Shown in pieces: positions 33,201-42,148 of a DNA stretch of 52,770 bases (position 1 is the first letter of the stretch; every line of letters begins with the position of its first letter). The DNA is from Streptomyces minutiscleroticus. GTDB lineage: Bacteria; Actinomycetota; Actinomycetes; Streptomycetales; Streptomycetaceae. Made by a program: the position numbers and the translations under genes. The notes under the pieces were generated by a model. The model ran no database searches, was not told the origin of the DNA, and saw nothing but the letters and a program-made list of their open reading frames with translations. The stretch covers positions 1-52,770 of the forward strand of contig NZ_BMVU01000048.1 of NCBI RefSeq assembly GCF_014650875.1. The letters run 5' to 3'.

Positions 33201-35808
33201 GATCCCCCTCGGCGACTGGGTCAACGACGCGGTCGACTGGCTGCTGGACCACGTGGCCTGGCTCTTCGACTTCTTCAAGACCGTCTTCCTCGGCGCCTAC
33301 GACGGCATCAGCGCGGTCCTCCAGGCGCCCGAACCGCTGCTGCTCGCGGGCATCTTCGCGGTGATCGCCCTCTGGCTGCGCGGCACGCTCGCCGCGGTCC
33401 TCGCCTTCCTGGGCTTCGCGTTCATCGACTCCATGGAGTTGTGGGACGACGCGATGGTGACGCTGTCGCTCGTCCTCGTCGCCACGATCATCGCGCTGGT
33501 GATCTCGGTGCCGGTCGGCATCTGGGCGGCGCGCTCCAGCCGCGTCAGCGCGGCCGTGCGCCCCGTGCTCGACTTCATGCAGACGCTCCCGGCGATGATC
33601 TACCTCATCCCGGCGATCCTGTTCTTCGGCACCGGCGCCCCCGCGGGCATCGTGGCCACCCTGATCTTCGCCCTGGCCCCCGGCGTCCGCATGACGGAGC
33701 TGGGCATCCGCCAGGTCGACAAGGAGCTGGTCGAGGCCGCCGAGGCCTTCGGCACGACTCCGCGCAACACCCTGCTGCGCGTCCAGCTGCCGCTCGCGCT
33801 GCCCACGGTCATGGCCGGCGTGAACCAGGTCATCATGCTGGGCCTGTCCATGGCCGCGATCGCCGGCATGGTCGGCACCGGCGGCCTCGGCGGCGACGTC
33901 AACGAGGCCATCGGCCAGCTGAACGTGGGCCTGGGCTCCGAGGCCGGCGTCGCCATCGTCATCCTCGCCATCTACCTGGACCGCATGACCGGCGCGCTGG
34001 GCACGCAGGTCTCGCCGCTGGGCCGCCGCGCCGCCGCCCGGGCCCGCGCCGCCCAGGGACTGAAGATCTGGTCCTACCGTCCCCGGCCCGCCGTCGCCGT
34101 GGTCGGTGTCGTCGTCCTCGCGCTGGTCGCGGGCGGCATGGGGATCTTCGGCCCGGCGAACGACAGCACCACCGCCGTCGCGTCCGACGGCAAGAACGTC
34201 GGCCAGGGCAAGAAGGTCACCATCGGCTACATCCCCTGGGACGAGGGCGTCGCCTCCACCTTCCTGTGGAAGGAGATCCTTCAGGAGCGCGGGTTCGAGG
34301 TCGAGGCCAAGCAGTTCGACGCCGGGCCGCTGTACACCTCGCTCGCCCAGGGCAGCGTCGACTTCCAGACCGACGCCTGGCTGCCCACCACGCACGAGCA
34401 GTACTGGAAGAAGTACGGCGACCGGCTGGACGACCTGGGCTCCTGGTACGGCCCCACGTCCCTGGAGCTGAGCGTGCCCTCCTACATGAAGGGCATCGAC
34501 TCGCTGGAGGACCTCAAGGGCCGGGCGGCGGAGTTCGGCGGGAAGATCACCGGCATCGAGTCCAGCGCCGGCGAGATGGCCCTGCTGAAGAGCAAGGTGC
34601 TCAAGGAGTACGGGCTCGACGAGGAGTACGAGGTCGTCGACAGCTCCACGCCCGCGATGCTGGCCGAGCTCAAGCGCGCGTACGCCAAGAAGGAACCGGT
34701 CGTCGTCACGCTCTGGTCGCCGCACTGGGCGTACAACGACTACGACCTGAAGAAGCTGAAGGACCCCGAGGGCGCCTGGGGCGAGGGCGACGGCGTGCAC
34801 ACGCTGTCCCGCAAGGGCTTCGCCGAGGACAATCCCGAGGTCGGCCGGTGGCTCAAGGACTTCGAGATGGACGAGAAGCAGCTCACCTCCCTCGAAGCCG
34901 AGATCAACAAGGCGGGCAAGGGGCAGCAGCAGGAGGCCGTGCGCACCTGGCTGAAGGACAACCCCGGGGTCGTCGACGAGCTGGCCCCGGTGGAGGGCGG
35001 CACGACGGCCGCCGCCGAGACGAAGCGCCCGCTGGACGTCGCCTGGTTCCCGTGGGAGGAGGACGTCGCCGTCACCTACCTGTGGAAGAACGTCCTGGAG
35101 AAGAAGGGCTACGAGCTCAACCTCAAGCAGATGGACGTCGGCCCCGTGTACACGGGGCTGTCCACCGGCGACCTCGACCTCAACTTCGACGCCTGGCTGC
35201 CGTACGGGCAGAAGAGCTACTGGGACAAGTACAAGGACGACCTGCACGACCTGGGCAGCTGGTACGGCCCGACCTCGCTCGACGTGGCCGTGCCGTCCTA
35301 CGTGAAGGGCGTCGAGTCCTTCGAGGACCTCAAGGGGAAGGCCGACGTCTTCGACGGCAGGATCGTCGGCATCGAGCCGGGCACCGGCCAGATGGACCTG
35401 CTGAAGAACAAGGTCCTGCCCGGGTACGGCCTGGACGGCGAGTACAAGGTGGTCGACGGCTCCGGCCCCGCGATGCTCGCGGAGCTGAAGCGCGCCTACG
35501 CCAGGAAGGAGCCCGTCGCCGTCACCCTGTGGTCGCCGCACTGGGCCTACAGCGAGTACGAGCTGACCCGGCTGGAGGACGGCAAGAAGCTCTTCGGCGA
35601 CAGCAACAGGCTCCACACCGTCTCCAGCAAGGACTTCCCGGAGCAGTACCCGCGGCTCACGAGGTGGATCGAGAACTTCGAGATGAGCGAGGACGAGCTG
35701 GGCACGCTGGAGAACGAGATCAAGGACCGCGGCCGGGGCCACGAGGAGCAGGCCGTCGCCGCGTGGCTCGAGGACCACCCGGACGTCGCGGAGCGGATGA
35801 CGTCGTGA
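33193..35808 (+). CDS. Betaine-type ABC permease fused to two tandem substrate-binding domains
   Basis: 871 residues from GTG 33193. Residues 1 to about 290 are an OpuAB/ProW-type permease with the EAA-loop region ELVEAAEAFGTTPRNTLL. A further membrane segment near 305-325 leads to two OpuAC-like domains, about residues 340-600 and 611-870. Each has its own set of Trp-rich ligand-cage stretches: GYIPWDEG, DAWLPTTH, GSWYGPTS and LWSPHWAYND in the first, and AWFPWEED, DAWLPYGQ, GSWYGPTS and LWSPHWAYSE in the second. A tethered double receptor should raise local capture. It is followed by a very strong terminator. Confidence 0.93.
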   Translation: MPRIPLGDWVNDAVDWLLDHVAWLFDFFKTVFLGAYDGISAVLQAPEPLLLAGIFAVIALWLRGTLAAVLAFLGFAFIDSMELWDDAMVTLSLVLVATIIALVISVPVGIWAARSSRVSAAVRPVLDFMQTLPAMIYLIPAILFFGTGAPAGIVATLIFALAPGVRMTELGIRQVDKELVEAAEAFGTTPRNTLLRVQLPLALPTVMAGVNQVIMLGLSMAAIAGMVGTGGLGGDVNEAIGQLNVGLGSEAGVAIVILAIYLDRMTGALGTQVSPLGRRAAARARAAQGLKIWSYRPRPAVAVVGVVVLALVAGGMGIFGPANDSTTAVASDGKNVGQGKKVTIGYIPWDEGVASTFLWKEILQERGFEVEAKQFDAGPLYTSLAQGSVDFQTDAWLPTTHEQYWKKYGDRLDDLGSWYGPTSLELSVPSYMKGIDSLEDLKGRAAEFGGKITGIESSAGEMALLKSKVLKEYGLDEEYEVVDSSTPAMLAELKRAYAKKEPVVVTLWSPHWAYNDYDLKKLKDPEGAWGEGDGVHTLSRKGFAEDNPEVGRWLKDFEMDEKQLTSLEAEINKAGKGQQQEAVRTWLKDNPGVVDELAPVEGGTTAAAETKRPLDVAWFPWEEDVAVTYLWKNVLEKKGYELNLKQMDVGPVYTGLSTGDLDLNFDAWLPYGQKSYWDKYKDDLHDLGSWYGPTSLDVAVPSYVKGVESFEDLKGKADVFDGRIVGIEPGTGQMDLLKNKVLPGYGLDGEYKVVDGSGPAMLAELKRAYARKEPVAVTLWSPHWAYSEYELTRLEDGKKLFGDSNRLHTVSSKDFPEQYPRLTRWIENFEMSEDELGTLENEIKDRGRGHEEQAVAAWLEDHPDVAERMTS

Positions 35809-35863
35809 CGGTCCGGCAGGCCGGGCGGGGGCGGTAGGTCCCGCCGGGCCGAGGGGGTCCGTT

Positions 35864-35913
35864 CGAGGGGCGGGTCCCGGCGCGAAGCACTTCGCGCCGG
35901 GACCCGCCCCTCG
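35864..35913. terminator. Very strong hairpin terminator after the ABC transporter
   Basis: A perfect 24-base inverted repeat (35864-35887 with 35890-35913) with only two bases between arms. It is the longest perfect stem in the window. Confidence 0.75.
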
Positions 35914-36003
35914 CGGCGTTCGCCGAGGTCTGTCGCGGCTGTCGGACCGGGGTGATGGAATACCTCCGACCGCGGTGGACGGGACACCGCCCGTGCACGG
36001 GGT

Positions 36004-36019
36004 GTGACAGAGATGTCAC
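36004..36019. promoter_or_regulatory. Palindromic operator candidate GTGACA-GAGA-TGTCAC
   Basis: Perfect 6-base arms with a 4-base spacer, about 30 bases upstream of the TAGGGT box of the XRE-cupin gene. It is probably bound by that regulator or another dimeric factor. Confidence 0.45.
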
Positions 36020-36049
36020 GGGCGGATGAAACCGTTTGCCGAACATGCG

Positions 36050-36055
36050 TAGGGT
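36050..36055 (+). promoter_or_regulatory. -10 element (TAGGGT) of the XRE-cupin gene
   Basis: TAGGGT with a TGAAAC 17 bases upstream (36027-36032). It leaves a leader of about 65 bases ending in AGGGAGGGAG before ATG 36129. Confidence 0.4.
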
Positions 36056-36128
36056 GCAGACAACTCATCAAAGGGCGGCGCGTACGGGACGTCGCCGGCA
36101 CGACGACGCAAGGGAGGGAGCCGAAGCC

Positions 36129-36713
36129 ATGGACGACAGCAAGGAGAACCTTCGGGTGGGTGCGGCCGTACGGCGAAGGCGCCGGGCACTGGAGCTCACC
36201 CTCGCCGTCGTGGCCCGGCGCAGCGGCCTGTCGGTGCCGTTCCTGAGCCAGATCGAGAACGAGCGGGCCCGGCCCAGCACCCACTCCCTGCAGCGGGTCG
36301 CCGACGCCCTCGGCACCACCGCCGCCGAGCTCCTCGCCGCCGCCGACCGGGCCCGCTGCGTCGACGTGGTCCGCGCCGGGGACGAGCCGGGACCCGACCC
36401 CGAGACGGGACCGGTCCCAAAGGCCCGGGTGCGCCCCCTGGTGCGCGGACACCACCAGATGCACGCCCTGGAGTACACCGGCGACCACGGGGAGAGCAGC
36501 GAACTGCAGCACCGCAACGACGAGTTGATGTACGTCGCGGAGGGCGCCGTGGAGGTGGAGGCGGAGGGCCGCGCCCACCGCCTGGGCCAGGGCGACACGC
36601 TCTACCTGACGGGCGGGGTGCGCCACCGGTGGCGGGCGACGGTGCCGGACACGCGCGTCGTGGTCGTGACCGTCGCCGACCACATCGACGCGGTCGACGA
36701 TCCGCGCAGGTGA
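36129..36713 (+). CDS. XRE-family regulator with cupin sensor domain
   Basis: 194 residues from ATG 36129, with AGGGAGGGAG upstream. The helix-turn-helix near residues 10-65 reads LTLAVVARRSGLSVPFLSQI. A C-terminal cupin (about residues 105-185) has the small-molecule barrel motifs, with YVAEGAVEVEAEG and LGQGDTLYL. Relatives such as PuuR regulate polyamine or amino-acid catabolism. It is followed after 16 bases by a BtuF-like gene and lies close to the gamma-glutamylation genes, so it may respond to an amine or its product. The ligand is unknown. Confidence 0.9.
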   Translation: MDDSKENLRVGAAVRRRRRALELTLAVVARRSGLSVPFLSQIENERARPSTHSLQRVADALGTTAAELLAAADRARCVDVVRAGDEPGPDPETGPVPKARVRPLVRGHHQMHALEYTGDHGESSELQHRNDELMYVAEGAVEVEAEGRAHRLGQGDTLYLTGGVRHRWRATVPDTRVVVVTVADHIDAVDDPRR

Positions 36714-36729
36714 GCGGCGGATCCCGGCC

Positions 36730-37467
36730 GTGAGGGTCGTCTCGCTGGTGCCTTCGCTCACCGAGGCGGTCGCGGTGTCGGCGCCCGGCGTCCTCGTCGG
36801 CGCCACCGACTGGTGCACGCACCCGGCCGGGCTCGACGTCGTGCGCGTCGGCGGCACCAAGAACCCCGACACCGGGCGGATCGCCGCGCTCGCCCCGGAC
36901 CTGGTCCTCGCCAACGAGGAGGAGAACCGCGGGCCCGACCTCGACGCGCTGCGCGGGGCGGGCCTCGAGGTGCTGGTCACCGAGGTACGGGACGTGGCGC
37001 AGGCGTTCGCCGAGCTGACCCGGGTGGTGCTGGCCTGCGGGCTGCGCGGCCGGCCGCGCTGGCTGGACGAGGCGGAGGCGGCCTGGGCCGCCGTGCCGCC
37101 CGCGCCCCGCGCGCCGGCCGCGGCGGACCGCCCCCGGGCCGTCGTGCCGGTCTGGCGGCGGCCGTGGATGGTCCTCGGCCGGGACACCTTCGCCGGGGAC
37201 GTGCTGGCCCGCCTCGGCGTCGACAACGCGTACGCGGCGCATCCGGACCGCTATCCGCGTGTCCCGGTGGAGGAGCTGCGGGCGGTCCGCCCCGACCTCG
37301 TCGTCCTGCCCGACGAGCCCTACCGCTTCACCGCCGACGACGGACCCGAGGCGTTCCCGGGCACGCCATGCGCCCTCGTCGACGGGCGCCACCTCACCTG
37401 GTACGGGCCGTCGCTGGCGACGGCGCCCCGGGTGCTGGGCGCGGCGCTGCGGGCGGCGGCGGGCTGA
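36730..37467 (+). CDS. Orphan BtuF-like helical-backbone metal-receptor protein without signal peptide
   Basis: 245 residues from GTG 36730. The fold matches cobalamin/ferric-siderophore binding proteins: VVSLVPSLTEAV at the start, VRVGGTKNPDTGRIAALAPDLVLAN in the first lobe, and a connecting helix before the second lobe. No signal peptide, lipobox, permease or ATPase is nearby, so it should be cytosolic. Such stand-alone proteins are common but not understood. It is cotranscribed with the XRE-cupin regulator. Confidence 0.85.
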   Translation: MRVVSLVPSLTEAVAVSAPGVLVGATDWCTHPAGLDVVRVGGTKNPDTGRIAALAPDLVLANEEENRGPDLDALRGAGLEVLVTEVRDVAQAFAELTRVVLACGLRGRPRWLDEAEAAWAAVPPAPRAPAAADRPRAVVPVWRRPWMVLGRDTFAGDVLARLGVDNAYAAHPDRYPRVPVEELRAVRPDLVVLPDEPYRFTADDGPEAFPGTPCALVDGRHLTWYGPSLATAPRVLGAALRAAAG

Positions 37468-37591
37468 TCCCCGCCGGGCGCCGCGCCGTCCGTCCGGACG
37501 GGAACCCCCGTGCGGGCGCGTCCGAAGGGCGGCCGGACGCGCCCGGAGGCAGGGCGCACCCGGGGGCAGGGCGTGCCGGTGCCGGGCGCGG

Positions 37592-38278
37592 TCAGGAGGC
37601 GGCCGCGCGGACCAGGCCCGACATGACGCGCAGGTCCACGTCCATCTCCGGGTGCCACTGGACGCCGAGGACCCAGCCGGGGCCGGGAAGTTCGACCGCC
37701 TCCACCGTGCCGTCCTCCGCGAACGCCGACGCCGCCAGGCCGCCGCCGAGGCGGTCCACCGCCTGGTGGTGGTAGGCGGGCACGGACGCCTCCTCCGGGA
37801 CCAGGCCCGCGTACAGCGTGCCCGGGACCGGCTCGACCGCGTGCCGGCCGAAGACGCCGATCACCTCGGCGTGCCCGTCGATGTGCTGGACCAGCGTGCC
37901 GCCGAGGGCGACGTTCAGCAGCTGCATGCCCCGGCAGACGCCCAGCAGGGGCGTGCCCGCGGCCAGCGCCGCCTCGATCAGGGCCAGCTCCCAGGCGTCC
38001 CGCTCGCGCGCAGGGGGACCCGTACGGGGGTCCGGCTCGGCGCCGTACCGCGCCGGCTCCACGTCCGGGCCGCCCGCGATCACCAGTCCGTCCAGCCGGG
38101 CCACGGCCGCGGCGGCCCGCGCGGGGTCGTCCGGCGGCAGCATCACGGCGAGGCCGCCCGCCGCCTGCACCAGCCGCGGATACCCGACGGGCAGCAGGGC
38201 CGCCTCCAGTTCCCACGCGCCCCAGCGCGCGCCCGACTCCAGATACGTGCTGACGCCGATCAGCGGCCTGTCCGTCAT
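37592..38278 (-). CDS. Gamma-glutamyl hydrolase, class I glutamine amidotransferase fold (PuuD-like, peptidase C26)
   Basis: 228 residues from ATG 38278 (MTDRPLIGVSTYLESG). The catalytic Cys sits in LGVCRGMQLLNV, with His and Glu in GVQWHPEMD, plus a second conserved AYHHQAVDRL. It hydrolyses gamma-glutamyl amides. In the polyamine and ethanolamine routes this step frees Glu from gamma-glutamyl products. It is on the opposite strand from glnA4, together with the FadR-type regulator, and probably belongs to the same pathway. A longer frame to 38368 exists but has no better start. Confidence 0.92.
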   Translation of the reverse strand: MTDRPLIGVSTYLESGARWGAWELEAALLPVGYPRLVQAAGGLAVMLPPDDPARAAAAVARLDGLVIAGGPDVEPARYGAEPDPRTGPPARERDAWELALIEAALAAGTPLLGVCRGMQLLNVALGGTLVQHIDGHAEVIGVFGRHAVEPVPGTLYAGLVPEEASVPAYHHQAVDRLGGGLAASAFAEDGTVEAVELPGPGWVLGVQWHPEMDVDLRVMSGLVRAAAS

Positions 38279-38435
38279 GCCTGGTGCTCCTCGTGCCTCG
38301 TACGCCGTGCGGCCGCCGTGCCGGCGGCGCCGGTCCATGATGCGCGCGGCCGGTGCGTACGACGGCAATGGCCCCCTCCCGTACCTTTCGGCGGTCCGGG
38401 CCGTGCCCTTCGGGGTCCGTGGGCCGCCGGCCCGC

Positions 38436-39170
38436 TCAGGCCAGGAAGCCCCGCAGCAGGGCCGCCGTGCCCGCGCAGTGCTCGCGCATCGCGGCGCGCG
38501 CCGCCTCCGCGTCCCCGTCCAGGACCGCCTCCACCAGCGCGGTGTGCTGGCGCTGCGAGTGCTCCAGGTTGCGCACCAGCAGCGGGATGCAGTCCAGCAG
38601 GTCGTTCACGCGCGCCCTGGCCCCCGCGTACTGCGCGGTGAGCGTCGGCGATCCGCTCAGCTCGGCGAGCGTGAGGTGCAGCAGCGTGTCCCGGCGCCGG
38701 TAGTCGGCGAGCGGCGCGTCGTGCGTGCGCGCGAGCGCCTCGCGCAGCCGCCCGGCCCGTTCGCCGGACAGCCGGTGCGCCGCGCACAGCTCCGCCGCCC
38801 CCACCTCCAGGACCTCGCGGAAGCGCAGCAGGTCCTCGATGTCGACGTCCGCGACCCGGCGGCGCAGCGCGTCCCCGCCGGCCGCCTCGGCGCGCGGCAG
38901 CACGAACGTCCCGCCGTACCGTCCGCGCCGCGCCTCGACCAGGCCCTGCTCCTGCAGCACCTTCAGCACCTCGCGCAGCGTCACCCGGCTGATGCCGAGC
39001 CGGTGCGCCAGGTCCCGCTCGGCCGGCAGCCGCCCGCCCGTGGGCACCAGGCCCAGGCGCATCACCTGGAGGACCTGCTCCAGAGCCTCCTCGAAGCCGT
39101 TGCCCGCCCGGACCGGGCGCAGCACCTGGGCGAGCCGGTCGTGTGCGTCGTGCGCGTCCGTGCGCGACAT
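38436..39170 (-). CDS. FadR/GntR-family transcriptional regulator
   Basis: 244 residues from ATG 39170 (GAAGGGGG upstream at a slightly long spacing). An alternative ATG at 39209 adds 13 residues but has only AAGG one base before it. The winged helix is near residues 35-95 (AERDLAHRLGISRVTLREVL), followed by an all-helical FCD effector domain (about 115-235). It diverges from glnA4, so it is a good candidate for controlling the gamma-glutamylation genes. The effector is unknown. Confidence 0.9.
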   Translation of the reverse strand: MSRTDAHDAHDRLAQVLRPVRAGNGFEEALEQVLQVMRLGLVPTGGRLPAERDLAHRLGISRVTLREVLKVLQEQGLVEARRGRYGGTFVLPRAEAAGGDALRRRVADVDIEDLLRFREVLEVGAAELCAAHRLSGERAGRLREALARTHDAPLADYRRRDTLLHLTLAELSGSPTLTAQYAGARARVNDLLDCIPLLVRNLEHSQRQHTALVEAVLDGDAEAARAAMREHCAGTAALLRGFLA

Positions 39171-39193
39171 CGGGCCGTGCCCCCTTCCCAAGC

Positions 39194-39214
39194 AAAGGTC
39201 TTCCGCCATACCTT
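39194..39214. promoter_or_regulatory. Candidate FadR/GntR operator between the regulator and glnA4
   Basis: AAAGGT (39194-39199) and ACCTT (39210-39214) form an inverted repeat with a 10-base spacer in the short divergent region. GntR-type sites commonly look like this. Confidence 0.35.
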
Positions 39215-39245
39215 ATGGCTCCCGGCCGACCGAAGGAGCCCCTCC

Positions 39246-40610
39246 GTGGCAGACCGCACCGCGCCGCTCGGCGTCGAGGAACTGCACGCCCTCGTCGCGA
39301 GCGGGGAGATCGACACCGTCGTCCTGGCCTTCCCCGACATGCAGGGGCGCCTCCAGGGCAAGCGGTTCGCCGCGCGCTTCTTCCTCGACGAGGTCCTGCA
39401 CCACGGCACGGAGGGCTGCAACTACCTCCTTGCCGTCGACGCCGAGATGAACACCGTCGACGGGTACGCGATGTCCTCCTGGGAGCGCGGTTACGGCGAC
39501 TTCGCCATGTACCCGGACCTGACCACGCTGCGCCGGGTGCCCTGGAACGAGGGCACCGCCCTGCTCGTCGCCGACCTCGCCTGGAGCGACGGCTCGCCCG
39601 TCACCGCCGCCCCCCGCCAGATCCTGCGCCGCCAGCTGGACCGCCTGGCCGCGCTCGGCTACACCGCGCAGGTCGGCACGGAGCTGGAGTTCATCGTCTT
39701 CAAGGACACCTACGAACAGGCCTGGGACGCCGGCTACCGGGGGCTGACCCCCGCCAACCAGTACAACATCGACTACTCGGTGCTCGGCACCGGCCGCATC
39801 GAGCCGCTGCTGCGCCGCATCCGCAACGAGATGGCGGCCGCGGGGCTCACCGTGGAGTCGGCCAAGGGCGAGTGCAACCCCGGCCAGCACGAGATCGTCT
39901 TCCGCTACGACGAGGCCCTGGTCACCTGCGACCAGCACGCGATCTACAAGACGGGCGCCAAGGAGATCGCTGCCCAGGAGGGCGTCTCGCTCACCTTCAT
40001 GGCCAAGTACAACGAGCGCGAGGGCAACTCCTGCCACATCCACCTCTCGCTCACGGACGCCGACGGCGGGAGCGCGATGTCGTCGGACGGCGAGAGCGGC
40101 ATGACCGACGTCATGCGCCACTTCCTCGCCGGGCAGCTGGCCGCGCTGCGCGACTTCTCCCTGCTGTACGCGCCGCACATCAACTCCTACAAGCGGTTCC
40201 AGCCGGGCTCCTTCGCGCCGACCGCCGTCGCCTGGGGCCACGACAACCGCACCTGCGCGCTGCGCGTGGTCGGCCACGGCCGCTCGCTGCGCTTCGAGAA
40301 CCGGCTGCCCGGCGGCGACGTCAACCCCCACCTCGCCGTCGCGGGCCTGGTCGCGGCGGGCCTGTACGGCGTCGAGCACGAGCTGGAGCTGCCCGAGCCC
40401 TGCGCGGGCAACGCGTACGCCGGGGAGTACGACCACGTGCCCACCACCCTGCGCGAGGCCGCGGCGCTGTGGCGGGACAGCCCCATCGCCCTGGCCGCCT
40501 TCGGCGAGGAGGTGGTCGCCCACTACCACAACATGGCGCGGGTCGAACTGGCCGCCTTCGACGCCGCGGTGACCGACTGGGAGCTGCGCCGCTCCTTCGA
40601 ACGCATGTGA
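39246..40610 (+). CDS. glnA4: Glutamine-synthetase-like gamma-glutamylamine ligase, GlnA4 type
   Basis: 454 residues from GTG 39246 with GAAGGAG upstream. It has the glutamine synthetase fold: beta-grasp N-domain (FPDMQGRLQGKRF), metal motif TELEFIVF, CHIHLSLTD, and NRTCALRVVG and RFENRLPGGDVNP in the C-domain. It is not a classical GlnA: the adenylylation region is absent, and the active site differs from ammonium-using enzymes. From memory the syntenic S. coelicolor protein (SCO1613) was reported to gamma-glutamylate ethanolamine. It heads a run with the aldehyde dehydrogenase and SDR genes, which supports the same role here. Confidence 0.88.
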   Translation: MADRTAPLGVEELHALVASGEIDTVVLAFPDMQGRLQGKRFAARFFLDEVLHHGTEGCNYLLAVDAEMNTVDGYAMSSWERGYGDFAMYPDLTTLRRVPWNEGTALLVADLAWSDGSPVTAAPRQILRRQLDRLAALGYTAQVGTELEFIVFKDTYEQAWDAGYRGLTPANQYNIDYSVLGTGRIEPLLRRIRNEMAAAGLTVESAKGECNPGQHEIVFRYDEALVTCDQHAIYKTGAKEIAAQEGVSLTFMAKYNEREGNSCHIHLSLTDADGGSAMSSDGESGMTDVMRHFLAGQLAALRDFSLLYAPHINSYKRFQPGSFAPTAVAWGHDNRTCALRVVGHGRSLRFENRLPGGDVNPHLAVAGLVAAGLYGVEHELELPEPCAGNAYAGEYDHVPTTLREAAALWRDSPIALAAFGEEVVAHYHNMARVELAAFDAAVTDWELRRSFERM

Positions 40611-40633
40611 GGGACCCGGTCCGCCCGGTCCCT
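40611..40633 (+). other. Small hairpin between glnA4 and the aldehyde dehydrogenase gene
   Basis: GGGACC (40611-40616) pairs with GGTCCC (40628-40633), with two inner GC pairs and one C-C mismatch. It has no T-run and may attenuate or process the message. Confidence 0.3.
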
Positions 40634-40690
40634 CCCGCACGGCTCTTCCGGGGGCCTTCCCCGCCCGAACGACCGCCTGTGAGGCCCCAC

Positions 40691-42148
40691 TTGTCCGATC
40701 CGCGCGCATCCGCAGACCGCTCCGGGAACCCGTCCGCTGACCGGTCCCGGAACCCGTCCGAGGACCGGTCCGGCGAGCAGCGCGTGCTGCGCGTGCTCAA
40801 CCCGGCCACCGAGGAGGTCGTCGCCACCGTCCCCGCCGCGACCGCGGCCGACGTGGACGCGGCGGTCGCCCGCGCCGCGCGGGCCCAGGAGCGCTGGGCG
40901 GCGCTGGCCCCCGGCGACCGCGCCCGCCTGCTGCGCCGCTTCGCCGCCGCCGTGGACGGGCACCTGGAGGAGCTGGCCCTGCTGGAGGTGCGCGAGGCCG
41001 GGCACCTCGTCGGCAACGCCCGCTGGGAGGCGGGCAACGTGCGCGACCTGCTCGACTACGCGGCGGGCGGCGTCGAGCGGCTGATGGGGCGGCAGATCCC
41101 GGTGCCCGGCGGCCTCGACGTCACGATCCTCGAACCCCTCGGCGTCGTCGGCGTCATCGCGCCCTGGAACTTTCCCCTGCCGATCGCCGCCTGGGGCACG
41201 GCCCCGGCCCTCGCCGCGGGCAACGCCGTCCTGCTCAAACCCGCCGAGACCACGCCCCTGACCGCCCTGCGCCTGGCGGAGCTCGCCCTGGAGGCGGGCC
41301 TGCCCGAGCACCTCTTCCAGGTGCTGCCCGGTACGGGCCCGGTCGCCGGGAACGCCCTCGTCGAGCACCCGGGCGTAGCCAAGATCGTTTTCACCGGTTC
41401 GACGGCCGTGGGCCGGCAGGTGCTGGCCAAGGGCTCGGCACGGCTCAAGCCCGTCACCCTCGAACTCGGCGGCAAGAGCCCGAACATCGTCTTCGCGGAC
41501 GCCGACGTCGAGGCGGCCGCCGCGGCCGCGCCGATGTCCTTCCTCGACAACAGCGGCCAGGACTGCTGCGCCCGCACCCGCATCCTCGTCCAGCGCTCCG
41601 TCCACGACCGTTTCCTGGACCTGCTCGCCCCGGCGGTCGAGTCCGTGGCCGTCGGCGACCCGGCCGACGAGAGGACGCAGATGGGCCCGCTGATCTCCGC
41701 GGCCCAGCGCGACCGCGTCCGCTCCTACGTCCCCGACGACGCGCCCGGCATCCGCGGCACCGCCCCCGGGGGCGCGGGCTTCTGGTACCCGCCGACCGTT
41801 CTGACCGGCGTCGACCCGGACGCGCGCGTGGCCGTGGAGGAGGTCTTCGGACCGGTCGCCGTCGTGCTGCCCTTCGACGACGAGGCCGACGCCGTCCGGC
41901 TCGCCAACGCCACCGACTACGGCCTGTCCGGCTCCGTGTGGACCCGCGACGTCGGCCGCGCCCTGCGGGTGACACGGGCGGTCAGGGCGGGCAACCTGTC
42001 CGTCAACTCCCACTCCAGCGTCCGCTACTGGACCCCGTTCGGCGGCTACAAGCAGTCAGGGCTCGGCCGCGAGCTGGGCCCCGACGCGCTCACCGCCTTC
42101 ACCGAGACCAAGAACGTCTTCATCAGCACGGAGGACCCCGCACAGTGA
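40691..42148 (+). CDS. Aldehyde dehydrogenase (NAD-dependent)
   Basis: 485 residues from TTG 40691 (GAGG six bases upstream); GTG 40679 in frame would add four. The catalytic Glu is in VTLELGGKSPN, the nucleophilic Cys in SGQDCCARTR (one of two adjacent Cys), and the cofactor loop in GVIAPWNFPLP and FTGSTAVGRQVL. The N-terminus has a local ADRS-type repeat. In the proposed ethanolamine route it would oxidise a gamma-glutamyl aminoaldehyde to the acid. It overlaps the SDR gene by 4 bases. Confidence 0.92.
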   Translation: MSDPRASADRSGNPSADRSRNPSEDRSGEQRVLRVLNPATEEVVATVPAATAADVDAAVARAARAQERWAALAPGDRARLLRRFAAAVDGHLEELALLEVREAGHLVGNARWEAGNVRDLLDYAAGGVERLMGRQIPVPGGLDVTILEPLGVVGVIAPWNFPLPIAAWGTAPALAAGNAVLLKPAETTPLTALRLAELALEAGLPEHLFQVLPGTGPVAGNALVEHPGVAKIVFTGSTAVGRQVLAKGSARLKPVTLELGGKSPNIVFADADVEAAAAAAPMSFLDNSGQDCCARTRILVQRSVHDRFLDLLAPAVESVAVGDPADERTQMGPLISAAQRDRVRSYVPDDAPGIRGTAPGGAGFWYPPTVLTGVDPDARVAVEEVFGPVAVVLPFDDEADAVRLANATDYGLSGSVWTRDVGRALRVTRAVRAGNLSVNSHSSVRYWTPFGGYKQSGLGRELGPDALTAFTETKNVFISTEDPAQ

